The notes under the pieces were generated by a model. The model was given only the letters and a program-made list of their open reading frames with translations. It made no database searches and had not been told where the DNA came from. From Nocardia vinacea NBRC 16497 (GTDB lineage Bacteria > Actinomycetota > Actinomycetes > Mycobacteriales > Mycobacteriaceae), in NCBI RefSeq assembly GCF_000308835.1, contig NZ_BAGN01000115.1, positions 1 to 64,000 on the forward strand: DNA of 64,000 nt, read 5' to 3'. A program made the translations under genes and the position numbers. Positions within the stretch are counted from its first letter, which is position 1. Each line of letters starts with the position of its first letter. Of the stretch, positions 8,381 through 17,554 are shown piece by piece.

Positions 8381-10800
8381 CCTGTAATGAGCCGGGATGC
8401 GGCGGCACGATCGAAGACGGATACTGCGTGGTGTGCGGTACCGCACCAGCCGAGGCGACCACGATATCGGCGGAAATACCCATCCCGCAGGGGGTTTCGA
8501 GCAAGGATCGCAGCTGCGCCGAACCCGGCTGTACTGGAACTGTTGTCGGTGGGTATTGCGACGACTGTGGTACGGCTCCGGCTGAATCGCGGCAGGCTAT
8601 CTGTGCCGAGCCGGGCTGCGGCGGAAACATCGTCGACGGCTACTGCGATGCTTGTGGCACAGCTCCGGCCGGAAATTCCGGAACTTCCGCAGTGTCGGCC
8701 CGCTCGGAAAGCACCCGCGCCTCCGGACGTTCGGTGCGCACCGGCCGGTCCTCGTCGAAATCCAGCGCTCGCGGTCGGCTCGGCGCCGGCATGGTGGAGG
8801 TGCCGCGGATGCCGCGCATCGACCCGGCCACCGCGGTCCTGGCCGATCCGCAGGTCGCCGAGGGAAAGCGGTTCTGCGGCAAATGTGAACGACCGGTCGG
8901 ACGCGGCCGTGACGGTATTCCCGGCCGCGGCGAGGGCTTCTGTCCCAACTGCGGTACCCGGTTCTCCTTCACACCGAAGCTGAGCAAGGGGGATCTGGTC
9001 GGCGGACAGTACGATGTGGTCGGGTGTTTGGCGCACGGCGGGCTCGGTTGGATCTATCTGGCCACCGACCGCAATGTCGCCAACCGCTGGGTGGTGCTGA
9101 AAGGTCTACTCAATTCCGGGGATCTGGACGCGATGGCCGCAGCGGTCGCCGAAAAGCGATTCCTCGCCGAGGTCGAACATCCCAGCATCGTCAAGATCTA
9201 CAACTTCGTCGAGCACCGCGGCGCCGACGGTGTCGCGGTCGGCTACATCGTCATGGAGTACGTCGGCGGAACGTCGCTCAAACAGATCCTGCGCGCCCGC
9301 CGCGATGCCGGCGGCAGCTATCTGCCGCCGCCGCAGGCCATCGCCTACATTCTGGAGATGCTGCCCGCCCTCGGCTATCTGCATTCGCTCGGCCTGGCCT
9401 ATTGCGATTTCAAGCCGGACAATGTGATGCAGACCGATGAGCAGCTCAAACTCATCGATATGGGCGCGGTGATCGCCATGGACGATCAGGACAGCCCTAT
9501 TTACGGCACCATCGGCTATCAGGACCCCGAAATTTCCCACAGCGGGCCGACCGTCGCCACCGAGGTCTACACCGTCGGACGCACTCTCGCGGTATTACTG
9601 ATGAATGTGCCGCAGCAGGGCGGACATTTCGGCGCGCTGCCCGGTCCGGACGCCGAACCGCTACTGGCGAAATACGATTCGCTGCACCGATTCATCCTGC
9701 GCGCCACCGACGCCGATCCGGAGGCGCGCTTCTCCTCGATGGAGGAGATGGCCGATCAGCTGACCGGTGTGCTGCGCGAGGTGCTGAGCATCGATGACGG
9801 TGTGCCGCGTCCCGGAATGTCGGCCTACTTCGGGCCGCCGCGTGGCGTATTCGGCATTCAGGAAGCACCGACGCCGACGAGTATCGTTGCGGCACTACCG
9901 GTTCCGCTGGTCGATCCGAACGACAGCGGTGCGGCTCTCCTGGCCACCACCGGCGGAACTTCACCCGCCGAACTGGAACCCGCCTTCGAGGCGGGACTGC
10001 GCTCGGTGGTCACGACCCGCGATGCATCCGTGGAGATTCCGCTGCGGCTGGTGCGCGCCGCCTTGGAGATCGGGGACCCGATCGACGCACTGCGCCGACT
10101 GGAGGAGCTCGCCGCCGTCCTGCCCGGCGATTGGCGCTTGGCCTGGTATCGCGGTCAAGCCGAACTGCTCGCGGGCAGTATCGACGCGGCGTATGCCGAA
10201 TTCGATGCCGTGTATGCCGCATTGCCCGGTGAGGCCGCACCGAAGGTCGCACAGGCGGCCGTCGCCGAACTCGCGGGCGCGCAGTCGGATCGGCAACGGG
10301 CTGCGCGCTACTACGACACGGTCTGGCGCACCGACCACGGCTTCGTCAGCGCCGCCTTCGGGCTGGCCCGGCTGCGCAATGCGGACGGCGATCGGGACGG
10401 TGCGGTCGCCGTACTCGATCAGGTGGATTCGGCCTCGGCGCTCTACACCGAGGCGCGGCTCACGGCCGTGGAGACCATGCTGGCCGACCGCGCACCCGAT
10501 GAACTGTCGGAACCACTGCTGCGTGATGCGGGCGGGCGCGTCGAAGCATTGCGGATCGAATCGAAAAGCCGTGGCGCACAGGTGCGGATGCGCGTGCTGG
10601 ACGCCGCATTGAACTGGCTGCGCGCGGGTAAAGCACCGACAACACATGGGGCGCTGCTCGGCGCCAACCTCGATCAGGACGGAGTACGAACCGGTTTGGA
10701 GCGCTGCTATCGCGACCTCGCCCGCGAAACCGAAGATATGTGGGCCCGATTCGAGCTGGTGGATCGTGCCAATGCGATCCGGCCGAGGACGACCCTATGA
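8377..10800 (+). CDS. pknG: PknG-type Ser/Thr kinase with three extra N-terminal zinc ribbons
   Basis: 807 aa. Three near-identical Cys4 modules lie at residues 3-20, 47-64 and 76-93, each of the form C-x4-C-x8-C-x2-C (for example CAEPGCGGNIVDGYCDACG). A Ser/Arg-rich linker follows, then the PknG rubredoxin-like motif C167/C170/C189/C192. The kinase domain has GGLGWIYLA, VVLKG (K242), YCDFKPDNVM with catalytic D344, and DMG in place of DFG. A TPR-like tail follows from about residue 480. The Cys spacing, and 50 residues from last Cys to Lys, equal those of M. tuberculosis PknG (750 aa), which lacks the three ribbons as far as I recall. ATG overlaps the previous stop by 4 bp. Confidence 0.93.
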   Translation: MTCNEPGCGGTIEDGYCVVCGTAPAEATTISAEIPIPQGVSSKDRSCAEPGCTGTVVGGYCDDCGTAPAESRQAICAEPGCGGNIVDGYCDACGTAPAGNSGTSAVSARSESTRASGRSVRTGRSSSKSSARGRLGAGMVEVPRMPRIDPATAVLADPQVAEGKRFCGKCERPVGRGRDGIPGRGEGFCPNCGTRFSFTPKLSKGDLVGGQYDVVGCLAHGGLGWIYLATDRNVANRWVVLKGLLNSGDLDAMAAAVAEKRFLAEVEHPSIVKIYNFVEHRGADGVAVGYIVMEYVGGTSLKQILRARRDAGGSYLPPPQAIAYILEMLPALGYLHSLGLAYCDFKPDNVMQTDEQLKLIDMGAVIAMDDQDSPIYGTIGYQDPEISHSGPTVATEVYTVGRTLAVLLMNVPQQGGHFGALPGPDAEPLLAKYDSLHRFILRATDADPEARFSSMEEMADQLTGVLREVLSIDDGVPRPGMSAYFGPPRGVFGIQEAPTPTSIVAALPVPLVDPNDSGAALLATTGGTSPAELEPAFEAGLRSVVTTRDASVEIPLRLVRAALEIGDPIDALRRLEELAAVLPGDWRLAWYRGQAELLAGSIDAAYAEFDAVYAALPGEAAPKVAQAAVAELAGAQSDRQRAARYYDTVWRTDHGFVSAAFGLARLRNADGDRDGAVAVLDQVDSASALYTEARLTAVETMLADRAPDELSEPLLRDAGGRVEALRIESKSRGAQVRMRVLDAALNWLRAGKAPTTHGALLGANLDQDGVRTGLERCYRDLARETEDMWARFELVDRANAIRPRTTL

Positions 10801-11861
10801 CCGAGTCCGATATCGCGGTGAAGCCGCGATGCCCGGCATGCGCGGCGCGGGTCGGGGTCGCCGACCGGTTCTGTGAGGCCTGCGGTCGTGAACTCGGCGC
10901 GCGGCGTATCGCGCTGCCGCGGTCGGATCCGGATGCGGCACCGACATGTGAGGGGTGTGGGGGCACCCGATACGACGCCGACGGTTACTGCGGCGGCTGC
11001 GGTCAATTGCGGCCGCAGCCGGATCGATTCGAGGCCGATCTCGGCGCGGTCTATGTCATGACCGATCGCGGTATCGCGCACGCGCGCAACGAGGATGCGG
11101 TCGCCGCCGCGGTACTGGAAGACGGGGCCAAGCGCCCGATCGTGACGGTGATCACGGTCAGCGACGGCGTCTCCACCTCTGACGATCCGCAGGCGGCTTC
11201 GGGCGCGGCGGCGCGTGCGGGCGTCGACGCCTGCCTCACCGCATTGGCCGAAGCCCGCTCCGGCACGGCGGTGGTCATGGCCGGGCTCACGGCCGCGTCA
11301 CGGGCCGTCCGCGATATCGCGACGCACGACGGTCACGCTCCGTCGTGCACCTATGTTTCGGCCATCGTGCGCGGATACGGCGGTGACGGCGTGGAGATCA
11401 CCGTCGCGAATGTCGGTGACAGCCGGGCATATTGGTTGCAGGGCGCCGGTATCGAGCCGATCGTGGGCGGGAATCTGCCGTCGACGCGGCTGACCGTCGA
11501 CGACTCGTGGGCGCAGGCGCTCGTCGATGCCGGTGCCATGGACGAGCAGTCCGCGATGCAGGATCCGCGGGCGCATACCCTGCTGCGCTGGCTCGGTGCC
11601 GACAGCGAGGACAAAGCGTGGTCGGACCGATGTGTGAAGACCTTTCACACCACGGGTCCCGGGATGCTGTTGCTGTGCAGTGACGGACTCTGGAACTACA
11701 TATCCGATCCGGCGGCGCTGGCGCGGATGGTCAGCGGGTTACCGCGCGAGGAGGCGGCGCGGGCGCTTGTCGAATTTGCACTACGGTCCGGGGGGAGCGA
11801 CAACATCACCGTCGCACTGGTGCCGATCGGGCCATCGGTCGATGCAGGAGTAGCACAGTGA
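10797..11861 (+). CDS. Soluble PP2C phosphatase with two N-terminal zinc ribbons
   Basis: 354 aa. Residues 12-29 (CPACAARVGVADRFCEACG) and about 50-67 (CEGCGGTRYDADGYCGGCG) are Cys4 zinc ribbons; the second resembles the repeats at the start of PknG. The PP2C domain follows, with GIAHARNEDA, VITVSDGVS, VANVGDSRAYW, LLLCSDGLWNY and GGSDNITVAL, so metal-binding Asp residues are in place. No membrane segment. It probably reverses PknG phosphorylation or acts on shared substrates (inference from operon and shared ribbons). The ATG overlaps the pknG stop (ATGA) and the stop overlaps the VWA start (GTGA). Confidence 0.92.
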   Translation: MTESDIAVKPRCPACAARVGVADRFCEACGRELGARRIALPRSDPDAAPTCEGCGGTRYDADGYCGGCGQLRPQPDRFEADLGAVYVMTDRGIAHARNEDAVAAAVLEDGAKRPIVTVITVSDGVSTSDDPQAASGAAARAGVDACLTALAEARSGTAVVMAGLTAASRAVRDIATHDGHAPSCTYVSAIVRGYGGDGVEITVANVGDSRAYWLQGAGIEPIVGGNLPSTRLTVDDSWAQALVDAGAMDEQSAMQDPRAHTLLRWLGADSEDKAWSDRCVKTFHTTGPGMLLLCSDGLWNYISDPAALARMVSGLPREEAARALVEFALRSGGSDNITVALVPIGPSVDAGVAQ

Positions 11862-13144
11862 GTTCCATTGCGAATAACGGTATTTCGGTAGCGATAGACC
11901 AGAACGAATATCTGGCCGAGGGCGCGGATACGGTCGACGCGGTGGTGACGGTGGAGACCGGAGCGGATTTCGTGGCGGCCGGACCGGAGCCGGACCGACT
12001 GGAGGTGCTGATCCTCGACTGCTCCGGATCGATGGCCACCGGCAAGAAGTTCGAGGGTGCACGCCGGGCCACCCTGGCCGCACTCGATGTATTGAAGGAT
12101 GGCACCCGGTTCGCGATCATCGAGGGCACATCGATGGCGCGGCTGACCTATCCGAGCGATAAACCATCGGTGCCCGTCAACCGCGATACCAGGGCAGCGG
12201 CCCGCCGCGCACTGGACAAGTTGCGCCCCAACGGCGGCACCGCCATGGGCACCTGGCTCGGGCTTACCCGGCAGCTGGCCAAGAAACATCCGGATGCCAT
12301 GGTGCACGCCATTCTGCTCACCGACGGTAAGAACGAACATGAGGAACCCGCGGCGCTGGTCGCCGAGATCAAACAGTCCGAGGGGATCTTCACCTGCGAC
12401 TGCCGCGGCGTCGGAACCGACTGGCAGGTGGACGAATTGCGTGCCATCGCCTCGGCACTGCACGGCACGGTCGATATCGTCGCGGATCCGGCGAATCTGG
12501 CGGCGGACTTCGCCGCCATGACGCAGACGTCGATGGCCAAGGCGATTCCGGAACTCACCCTGCGGGTGTGGACACCGGCAGGAGCCACCGTCCAGTTCGT
12601 CAAGCAGGTCGCGCCGACCATCGAGGATCTGACCGCGCGCCGCACCGATGCCGGACCGCAGCTGGGGGAGTACCCGCTCGGGGCGTGGGGTGCCGAGGAC
12701 CGCGACTATCACGTGCAGGTGCGGGTCGAGCCCGCCGCGCCGGGACGGGAGAAACTCGCGGCCCGGATCAGTGTGGTCGCCGGCGACGAGGTGGTCGGTC
12801 AGGGATTGGTGCGCGCGGTATGGACCACCGAGACCGAGCTCTCGGCCAGGATCAGCAGGCGCGTCGCGCATTACACCGGACAGGCCGAACTCGCCCAGGT
12901 CGTGCAGGAGGGGTTGAGCGCGCGTAAAAACGGTGATGTGGAGACCGCGACGGCGAAGCTGCGGCGCGCGGTCGAGCTCGCCGCCGAATCCGGGAACGAG
13001 GGCACCGCGAAGCTGTTGCGCGGTGTGGTCGAAGTGGATGAGCGCAATGGCACGGTGCGGTTGCGCGCCAGAGTCGAGGCCGCGGACGAAATGGCCTTGG
13101 ACGCACGTTCTACCAAGACGGCGCGGGTACGCAAGGAGGGGTGA
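11858..13144 (+). CDS. VWA domain protein of the pknG operon
   Basis: 428 aa. The VWA domain occupies about residues 25-230. The MIDAS motif is LDCSGSMA with D54, S56 and S58; GGTAMGTWLG provides the Thr and ILLTDGKNEHE the later Asp. The C-terminal half has a beta-rich segment (about 240-330) and a helical tail (about 340-410) of alternating Ala/Glu/Leu/Arg. The layout resembles VWA proteins of bacterial stress and tellurium-type phospho-signalling clusters. GTG start overlaps the PP2C stop by 4 bp. It may scaffold kinase, phosphatase and FHA protein (inference). Not related in length to the small VWA protein at 2335-3069. Confidence 0.88.
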   Translation: MSSIANNGISVAIDQNEYLAEGADTVDAVVTVETGADFVAAGPEPDRLEVLILDCSGSMATGKKFEGARRATLAALDVLKDGTRFAIIEGTSMARLTYPSDKPSVPVNRDTRAAARRALDKLRPNGGTAMGTWLGLTRQLAKKHPDAMVHAILLTDGKNEHEEPAALVAEIKQSEGIFTCDCRGVGTDWQVDELRAIASALHGTVDIVADPANLAADFAAMTQTSMAKAIPELTLRVWTPAGATVQFVKQVAPTIEDLTARRTDAGPQLGEYPLGAWGAEDRDYHVQVRVEPAAPGREKLAARISVVAGDEVVGQGLVRAVWTTETELSARISRRVAHYTGQAELAQVVQEGLSARKNGDVETATAKLRRAVELAAESGNEGTAKLLRGVVEVDERNGTVRLRARVEAADEMALDARSTKTARVRKEG

Positions 13145-13815
13145 TGGCGATTGCCACCTGTCCGGACGGGCATCAGTCCGTCGCGACGGATTACTGCGAT
13201 GTCTGCGGTTCACCGATCGGTGCGCCCGCGCCGACGATCGCGGCCGCGCTGTGCCCGTCATGTGGGTCGCCGAGCACCGGTCGCTTCTGTGAAGTTTGCG
13301 GCGCCGATTCGGCGCTGCCGACGCCGGTGCCGCGTGCGGCCGCGCCGACCGAAATCGTCACCGCCACCGCGGTTTCCGACGCCGAGGTCGCGAGCGTGGC
13401 CGGTGCGGTGACATGGGTCGCCACGATCACCGCCGATCGCGAGTTCTACGACCGGGTGCAGGCCCGCAAGGGCCCCGACGCCGATCAGGTCGAGTTCCCG
13501 GCGTTCTATCCCGAGCGCCGAATCATGTTGCGCGGAACCGACATCCTGATCGGCAAACACAGCGTCTCCCAGGGCCTGCAACCCGAGATCGATCTGGGCA
13601 TCGCCCCCGCCGACGCAGGCGTCTCCCGCGCCCACGCGATCATCCGCCTCACCGAAACCGGCATAACCATCACCGATCTCGGCTCCACCAACGGAACAAG
13701 CCTCAATGGCAGCGAAGACCTGATCCCCGCCGAGGCGCCGGTCCAACTCCAGAGCGGTGACCGCATCCACCTGGGCGGCTGGACCACAATCATCGTGACC
13801 GCCGAAAACCGCTGA
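13144..13815 (+). CDS. FHA domain protein with N-terminal zinc ribbons
   Basis: 223 aa. Two Cys-rich modules start the protein: CPDGHQSVATDYCDVCG and CPSCGSPSTGRFCEVCG. The linker from about 60 to 130 includes a segment beginning WVATITADREFYDRVQARKG, found ahead of FHA domains in several actinobacterial proteins. The FHA domain (about 130-222) shows RIMLRGTDILIGKHS, the phosphopeptide-binding SRAHAIIRL, and DLGSTNGTSLNG. It would bind phospho-Thr targets, probably PknG or its substrates, as GarA does in mycobacteria (inference). ATG at 13144 overlaps the VWA stop by 1 bp and follows AAGGAGGG. It is the last gene of the operon. Confidence 0.92.
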   Translation: MAIATCPDGHQSVATDYCDVCGSPIGAPAPTIAAALCPSCGSPSTGRFCEVCGADSALPTPVPRAAAPTEIVTATAVSDAEVASVAGAVTWVATITADREFYDRVQARKGPDADQVEFPAFYPERRIMLRGTDILIGKHSVSQGLQPEIDLGIAPADAGVSRAHAIIRLTETGITITDLGSTNGTSLNGSEDLIPAEAPVQLQSGDRIHLGGWTTIIVTAENR

Positions 13816-13896
13816 GCGAGTACCGCACACCCTCATCGCCAGCTCACACCCGGTAGCTGCGACAGTGGGTGCACCAGCAGGCAAACGCGGCACGAC

Positions 13897-14338
13897 TCAG
13901 CGCCCGAGGTTCGGCGACGACTCCACCTCGTGCAACACTTCGTCGATGCGCCGCATGACATGGGTGCGCCAGCCGGCTTCCATGATCGCGCGGGCCTTCT
14001 GCTGGAGCGGATGGTCCGGATCGAATCCGGCGTGTTCCAAGAACAATCGGGTGCCCTTGCCCTCGGGCTCCAGCGTCCAGGTGATCGTCCAGTCGGCGCC
14101 GTGCTCGGCATTCGGGTCGGCATCGCGCCAGCCGACGCGCAGCATCCGACTGGCCATTACGGCTCGGCAACCCAGGGTCCTCCACGACGAATACCGACTA
14201 CGTGAATAGCGGTTTCTGCCATTCCGGAACCCCACCCACCGGCGAAGGTGTGGCGTGCGCTGACCGAACCGCCGGGGAACAGCCAGCGCGAGTTCGGATT
14301 CGCTGCGGTGCGTCGGAATAGTCTCACCGAACACCCGT
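13897..14338. pseudogene. SRPBCC/AHSA1-family gene, rearranged with an inverted N-terminal piece
   Basis: Minus-strand positions 14166-13897 encode a typical C-terminal half of an AHSA1-like SRPBCC protein: MLRVGWRDADP, ADWTITWTLEPEGKGTRLFL and MEAGWRTHVMRRIDEVLHEV. Upstream in that frame the protein does not look like the family. On the opposite strand, 14218-14280 reads AIPEPHPPAKVWRALTEPPG, which is the family's N-terminal motif (PPAKVWRALTEP). The two halves of the domain thus lie in opposite orientation, pointing to an inversion that destroyed the gene. An intact start is not visible. A minus-strand frame from 14334 is open, so a truncated product cannot be excluded. Confidence 0.6.
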
Positions 14339-14401
14339 GAGCAGGGGCGAAGTCGTTCGGATGTGGCGTTCCCGGTGGTCGATTGTCTTACGGAACACCT
14401 G

Positions 14402-15301
14402 TCAGGACCTGTCCGGGGAACTCTCGGCCTCCGTGGGGTTCGGGGTGTGGGCGTTCCAGCTGGCGAGCAGGCGGATCGCGTCGTGTTCGGGTGAGCCCGG
14501 CTGCGGGGTGAACACGGTCATGACCTGATCGGTGGCGGTGTCGATGGTGAGGTTCTCGAAGGGCAGGGTGAGCCTTCCGATCAGGGGATGCTGGAAGACC
14601 TTCGTGCCTGCGCGGTGTGTCTTGACGTCGTGGGCGGCCCAGCGGGTGCGGAATGCGTGGCTGCGGGTGGAGAGCTGACCGATGAGGGCGACGAGTTCCG
14701 GGTCGTCGGGGCGGCGTCCGGCCTCGATGCGCAGGATCGACACCGTGTCCGCAGCGATACGCTCCCACTCGGGGAACAGGCCCCGGGCCGCATGCTCGTC
14801 GAGGAACATGAAGCGCGCAGCGTTCACCGGGCCGTCGGTGTCGAGCATCGTGGTGTAGAGGGCTCGTCCGAGGTCGTTGGCGGCGAGCAGGTCGAGGCGG
14901 CTGTTGAACACGACAGCGGGCAGGTGGTTGATCGAGTCCAGCAGTACCCGGATTCCGGGGCCGATCGTGGCGGTGATCGCTGTTTTGCGACGCTTGCGGG
15001 CTTCGGGGGTCAGTGCGGTGAGCAGCTGATCGAGGTGTGCGCGTTCGTCGTCGTCGAGTCGTAGCACCGCGGCGATGGATTCCACGACGCCTGGTGAGGG
15101 ACCGGTGGCCCGGCCTCGTTCGAGGCGGATGTAGTACTCGGGGCTGATCCCGGCCAGCAGGGCTACCTCTTCGCGCCGCAGGCCCTTCACGCGGCGCCGG
15201 GTCCAGGTCGAGGGCAGGCCCACGGCGCCGGGTGAGACCCGGTCACGGCGGCTGCTGAGGAATTCGCGGACCGCTGTCCGCGCTGCCTCCTTCTCGTCCA
15301 T
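14402..15301 (-). CDS. XRE-family regulator with MmyB-like C-terminal domain
   Basis: 299 aa. The N-terminal helix-turn-helix reads LPSTWTRRRVKGLRREEVAL, then LAGISPEYYIRLERGRATGP, the standard pattern of this family. From about residue 105 comes the MmyB-like ligand domain: LDSINHLPAVVFNSRLDLLA, DEHAARGLFPEWERIAAD, LSTRSHAFRTRWAAHDV and a PLIGRLTLPFENLTI strand. The start ATG at 15301 is divergent from the aldo/keto reductase 193 bp away; such regulators often control the neighbouring oxidoreductase, which is the likely target here. The frame stays open far beyond 15301 over the reductase, but that extension has no homology and is rejected. Confidence 0.9.
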   Translation of the reverse strand: MDEKEAARTAVREFLSSRRDRVSPGAVGLPSTWTRRRVKGLRREEVALLAGISPEYYIRLERGRATGPSPGVVESIAAVLRLDDDERAHLDQLLTALTPEARKRRKTAITATIGPGIRVLLDSINHLPAVVFNSRLDLLAANDLGRALYTTMLDTDGPVNAARFMFLDEHAARGLFPEWERIAADTVSILRIEAGRRPDDPELVALIGQLSTRSHAFRTRWAAHDVKTHRAGTKVFQHPLIGRLTLPFENLTIDTATDQVMTVFTPQPGSPEHDAIRLLASWNAHTPNPTEAESSPDRS

Positions 15302-15493
15302 GGTATCGAGCGTAGATGCAGGCAGGCCGCATAGAGGGGCACCGTGAGTACCCCTCTCAGCAGACCCTGTCTCGTTCCCGGGACACGGTGTTGTCTGAAG
15401 TCGGGGAAGCACCGCGGCCGTGATGCCGCGCTCGGTGGCCGTCCCGGCCATCCCTGTGATCACCGCCGACGAACCGAACGAAGGAGTTATTCG

Positions 15494-16480
<987 letters not shown>

Positions 16481-16496
16481 CAGGTCCGCGACCTCA

Positions 16497-16543
16497 CCTC
16501 GCTGTGATCCCCGGCCGAGAGTCGGCCGGGGATCACAGCGAGG
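16497..16543 (+). terminator. Strong hairpin terminator
   Basis: A perfect 22-bp inverted repeat (arms 16497-16518 and 16522-16543) with a 3-nt GAG loop lies 17 bp after the aldo/keto reductase stop. There is no T-run, as is common in actinobacteria. It can also stop transcription arriving from the right. Confidence 0.85.
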
Positions 16544-16709
16544 GAGATGGACTCGGGCCGAACCGGCGTGCGTGCGGTCGGATCAAGGTGTCTCGTACGC
16601 GCAACGGCCGGTAGCCGGTTGGGGCCGAGTTGGGCGAGTTCTGCGTCGATGTCGACTTCGATCGCGCCGAAGAAGTTGATGTTCTTGCTGTGCGCCGGGG
16701 CTGATGTGG

Positions 16710-16881
16710 GCAAGGGTACAGCCGTTGCCGCCCCACCTTGTTCTCGCTGACCAACTCGGCCTCCCGGAACACCCGCAGATGTTCGGAGAAGCTCGCTCGG
16801 CCGCGTCATCTCGAAATGGGCGGCCAGATCGGTCACCGGCTGTGGTCCGCCATGTGTGTCAAGAACTGCAACTGGGACCGA
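16710..16881 (-). pseudogene. ArsR-family regulator remnant, frameshifted
   Basis: Two overlapping minus-strand frames together give an ArsR winged helix: VTDLAAHFEMTRPS in one frame continues, after a 1-nt shift near 16790, as FSEHLRVFREAELVSENKVG and RQRLYP in another. That is the family's recognition helix and wing. No start codon with a ribosome site is seen upstream, and after LYP the sequence no longer resembles the family. This looks like a decayed gene bounded by the terminator on one side and the toxin operon promoter on the other. Confidence 0.6.
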
Positions 16882-16890
16882 TCGGTCGGT

Positions 16891-16906
16891 TACTATGCGC
16901 GTAGTA
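16891..16906. promoter_or_regulatory. Palindromic operator before the toxin-antitoxin operon
   Basis: TACTATGCGCGTAGTA is a 16-bp palindrome with 7 of 8 base pairs matching. It ends 7 bp before the ATG at 16914 and overlaps where a promoter -10 would lie. Ribbon-helix-helix antitoxins usually repress their own operon at such sites, and the second gene encodes one. Confidence 0.55.
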
Positions 16907-16913
16907 TGTGTTC

Positions 16914-17189
16914 ATGGGGTTCGAGTGGCCGGACTGGGCGTTCGCGCATCTGATCGGCATCGGACCCCGGGAGGTACGCCAAGTCCTGGAAGGCGCACGG
17001 CGCTGGCCGCGGATCGCCGATGACGGGCACGTGTCGGTGCTGTCGGTCTGGGGTCGCACGGGTACCGGGCGGCCACTGATCGTGGCGACGCGTCAACAGG
17101 ACCAGTGGACCTGGCTGATCATCGGCGCCCGGGAAATGCGCGCCGACGAACTGAAAATGTTCGAGGAGTGGGAACAGGAGAACCGGTGA
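16914..17189 (+). CDS. Putative toxin of a type II toxin-antitoxin pair
   Basis: 91 aa from ATG 16914 (a GTG at 16908 is the alternative). A compact alpha/beta protein starting MGFEWPDWAFAHLIGIGPRE, with RPLIVATRQQDQWTWLIIGA and REMRADELKMFEEWEQ at the end. The closing IIGAREM...E-E pattern and the size recall RelE/BrnT-like toxins, but I cannot name the exact family. Pairing supports the call: a ribbon-helix-helix gene overlaps its stop by 1 bp, in toxin-first order as in brnTA. No ribosome site is obvious, so translation may be leaderless from the operator-proximal promoter. Confidence 0.6.
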   Translation: MGFEWPDWAFAHLIGIGPREVRQVLEGARRWPRIADDGHVSVLSVWGRTGTGRPLIVATRQQDQWTWLIIGAREMRADELKMFEEWEQENR

Positions 17190-17518
17190 TGCGTGAGAAG
17201 GATTTCCCGTCCACCCCGGACGAAGTGGCGGCGTTCATGGATCGGCTGACCTTCAGCGACGAACCGGTCCCGCCGGAAAAGGCGCCGCCGCCACTCGCCC
17301 CCGGCGACGACATCATGGTGACCAGCTCCATTCGCATGCCGCTGGAGCTGCACACCCGGGTCAAGCAACTCGCCGACAGCCGCGGCATCGGCCTGTCGAC
17401 GCTGATCCGCGAATGGATGGAGGCAGCCATCGCCGAACTCGATGGCGACCAGCTCATCTCGCGCGCCGACGCGGTGCGCGCACTATCGCGACTGCATCCG
17501 ATCCATCGCGCGAGCTGA
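17189..17518 (+). CDS. Ribbon-helix-helix (CopG-like) antitoxin
   Basis: 109 aa from ATG 17189, preceded by AGGAG at 17176-17180. The first 45 residues are acidic and Pro-rich (STPDEVAAFMDRLTF, PPEKAPPPLAPGDD), the likely toxin-neutralising segment. A ribbon-helix-helix core follows: VTSSIRMPLELHTRVKQLAD, then SRGIGLSTLIREWMEAAIAE. The C-terminus ends in SRADAVRALSRLHPIHRAS, and the DNA encoding this tail recurs at 24355-24420. Order toxin then antitoxin, coupled by TGATG. It probably binds the palindrome at 16891-16906. Confidence 0.7.
   Translation: MREKDFPSTPDEVAAFMDRLTFSDEPVPPEKAPPPLAPGDDIMVTSSIRMPLELHTRVKQLADSRGIGLSTLIREWMEAAIAELDGDQLISRADAVRALSRLHPIHRAS
17445..17518 (+). repeat. Direct repeat, copy A (antitoxin 3' end)
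   Basis: 74 bp covering the last codons and stop of the antitoxin gene. It matches 24355-24420 in the same orientation with an 8-nt gap and few substitutions; the final 36 nt differ at one position. Copy A is inside an intact gene, so it is the likely original. Confidence 0.75.
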
Positions 17519-17554
17519 GTGGACCTTCCGTCGTGGTCGCATAAGAATGCGCCC

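Noticed and set aside
17105..17188. Longer antitoxin start inside the toxin gene
   Set aside because: AGGAG lies 8 nt before ATG 17189 and the upstream residues do not resemble antitoxin sequence.
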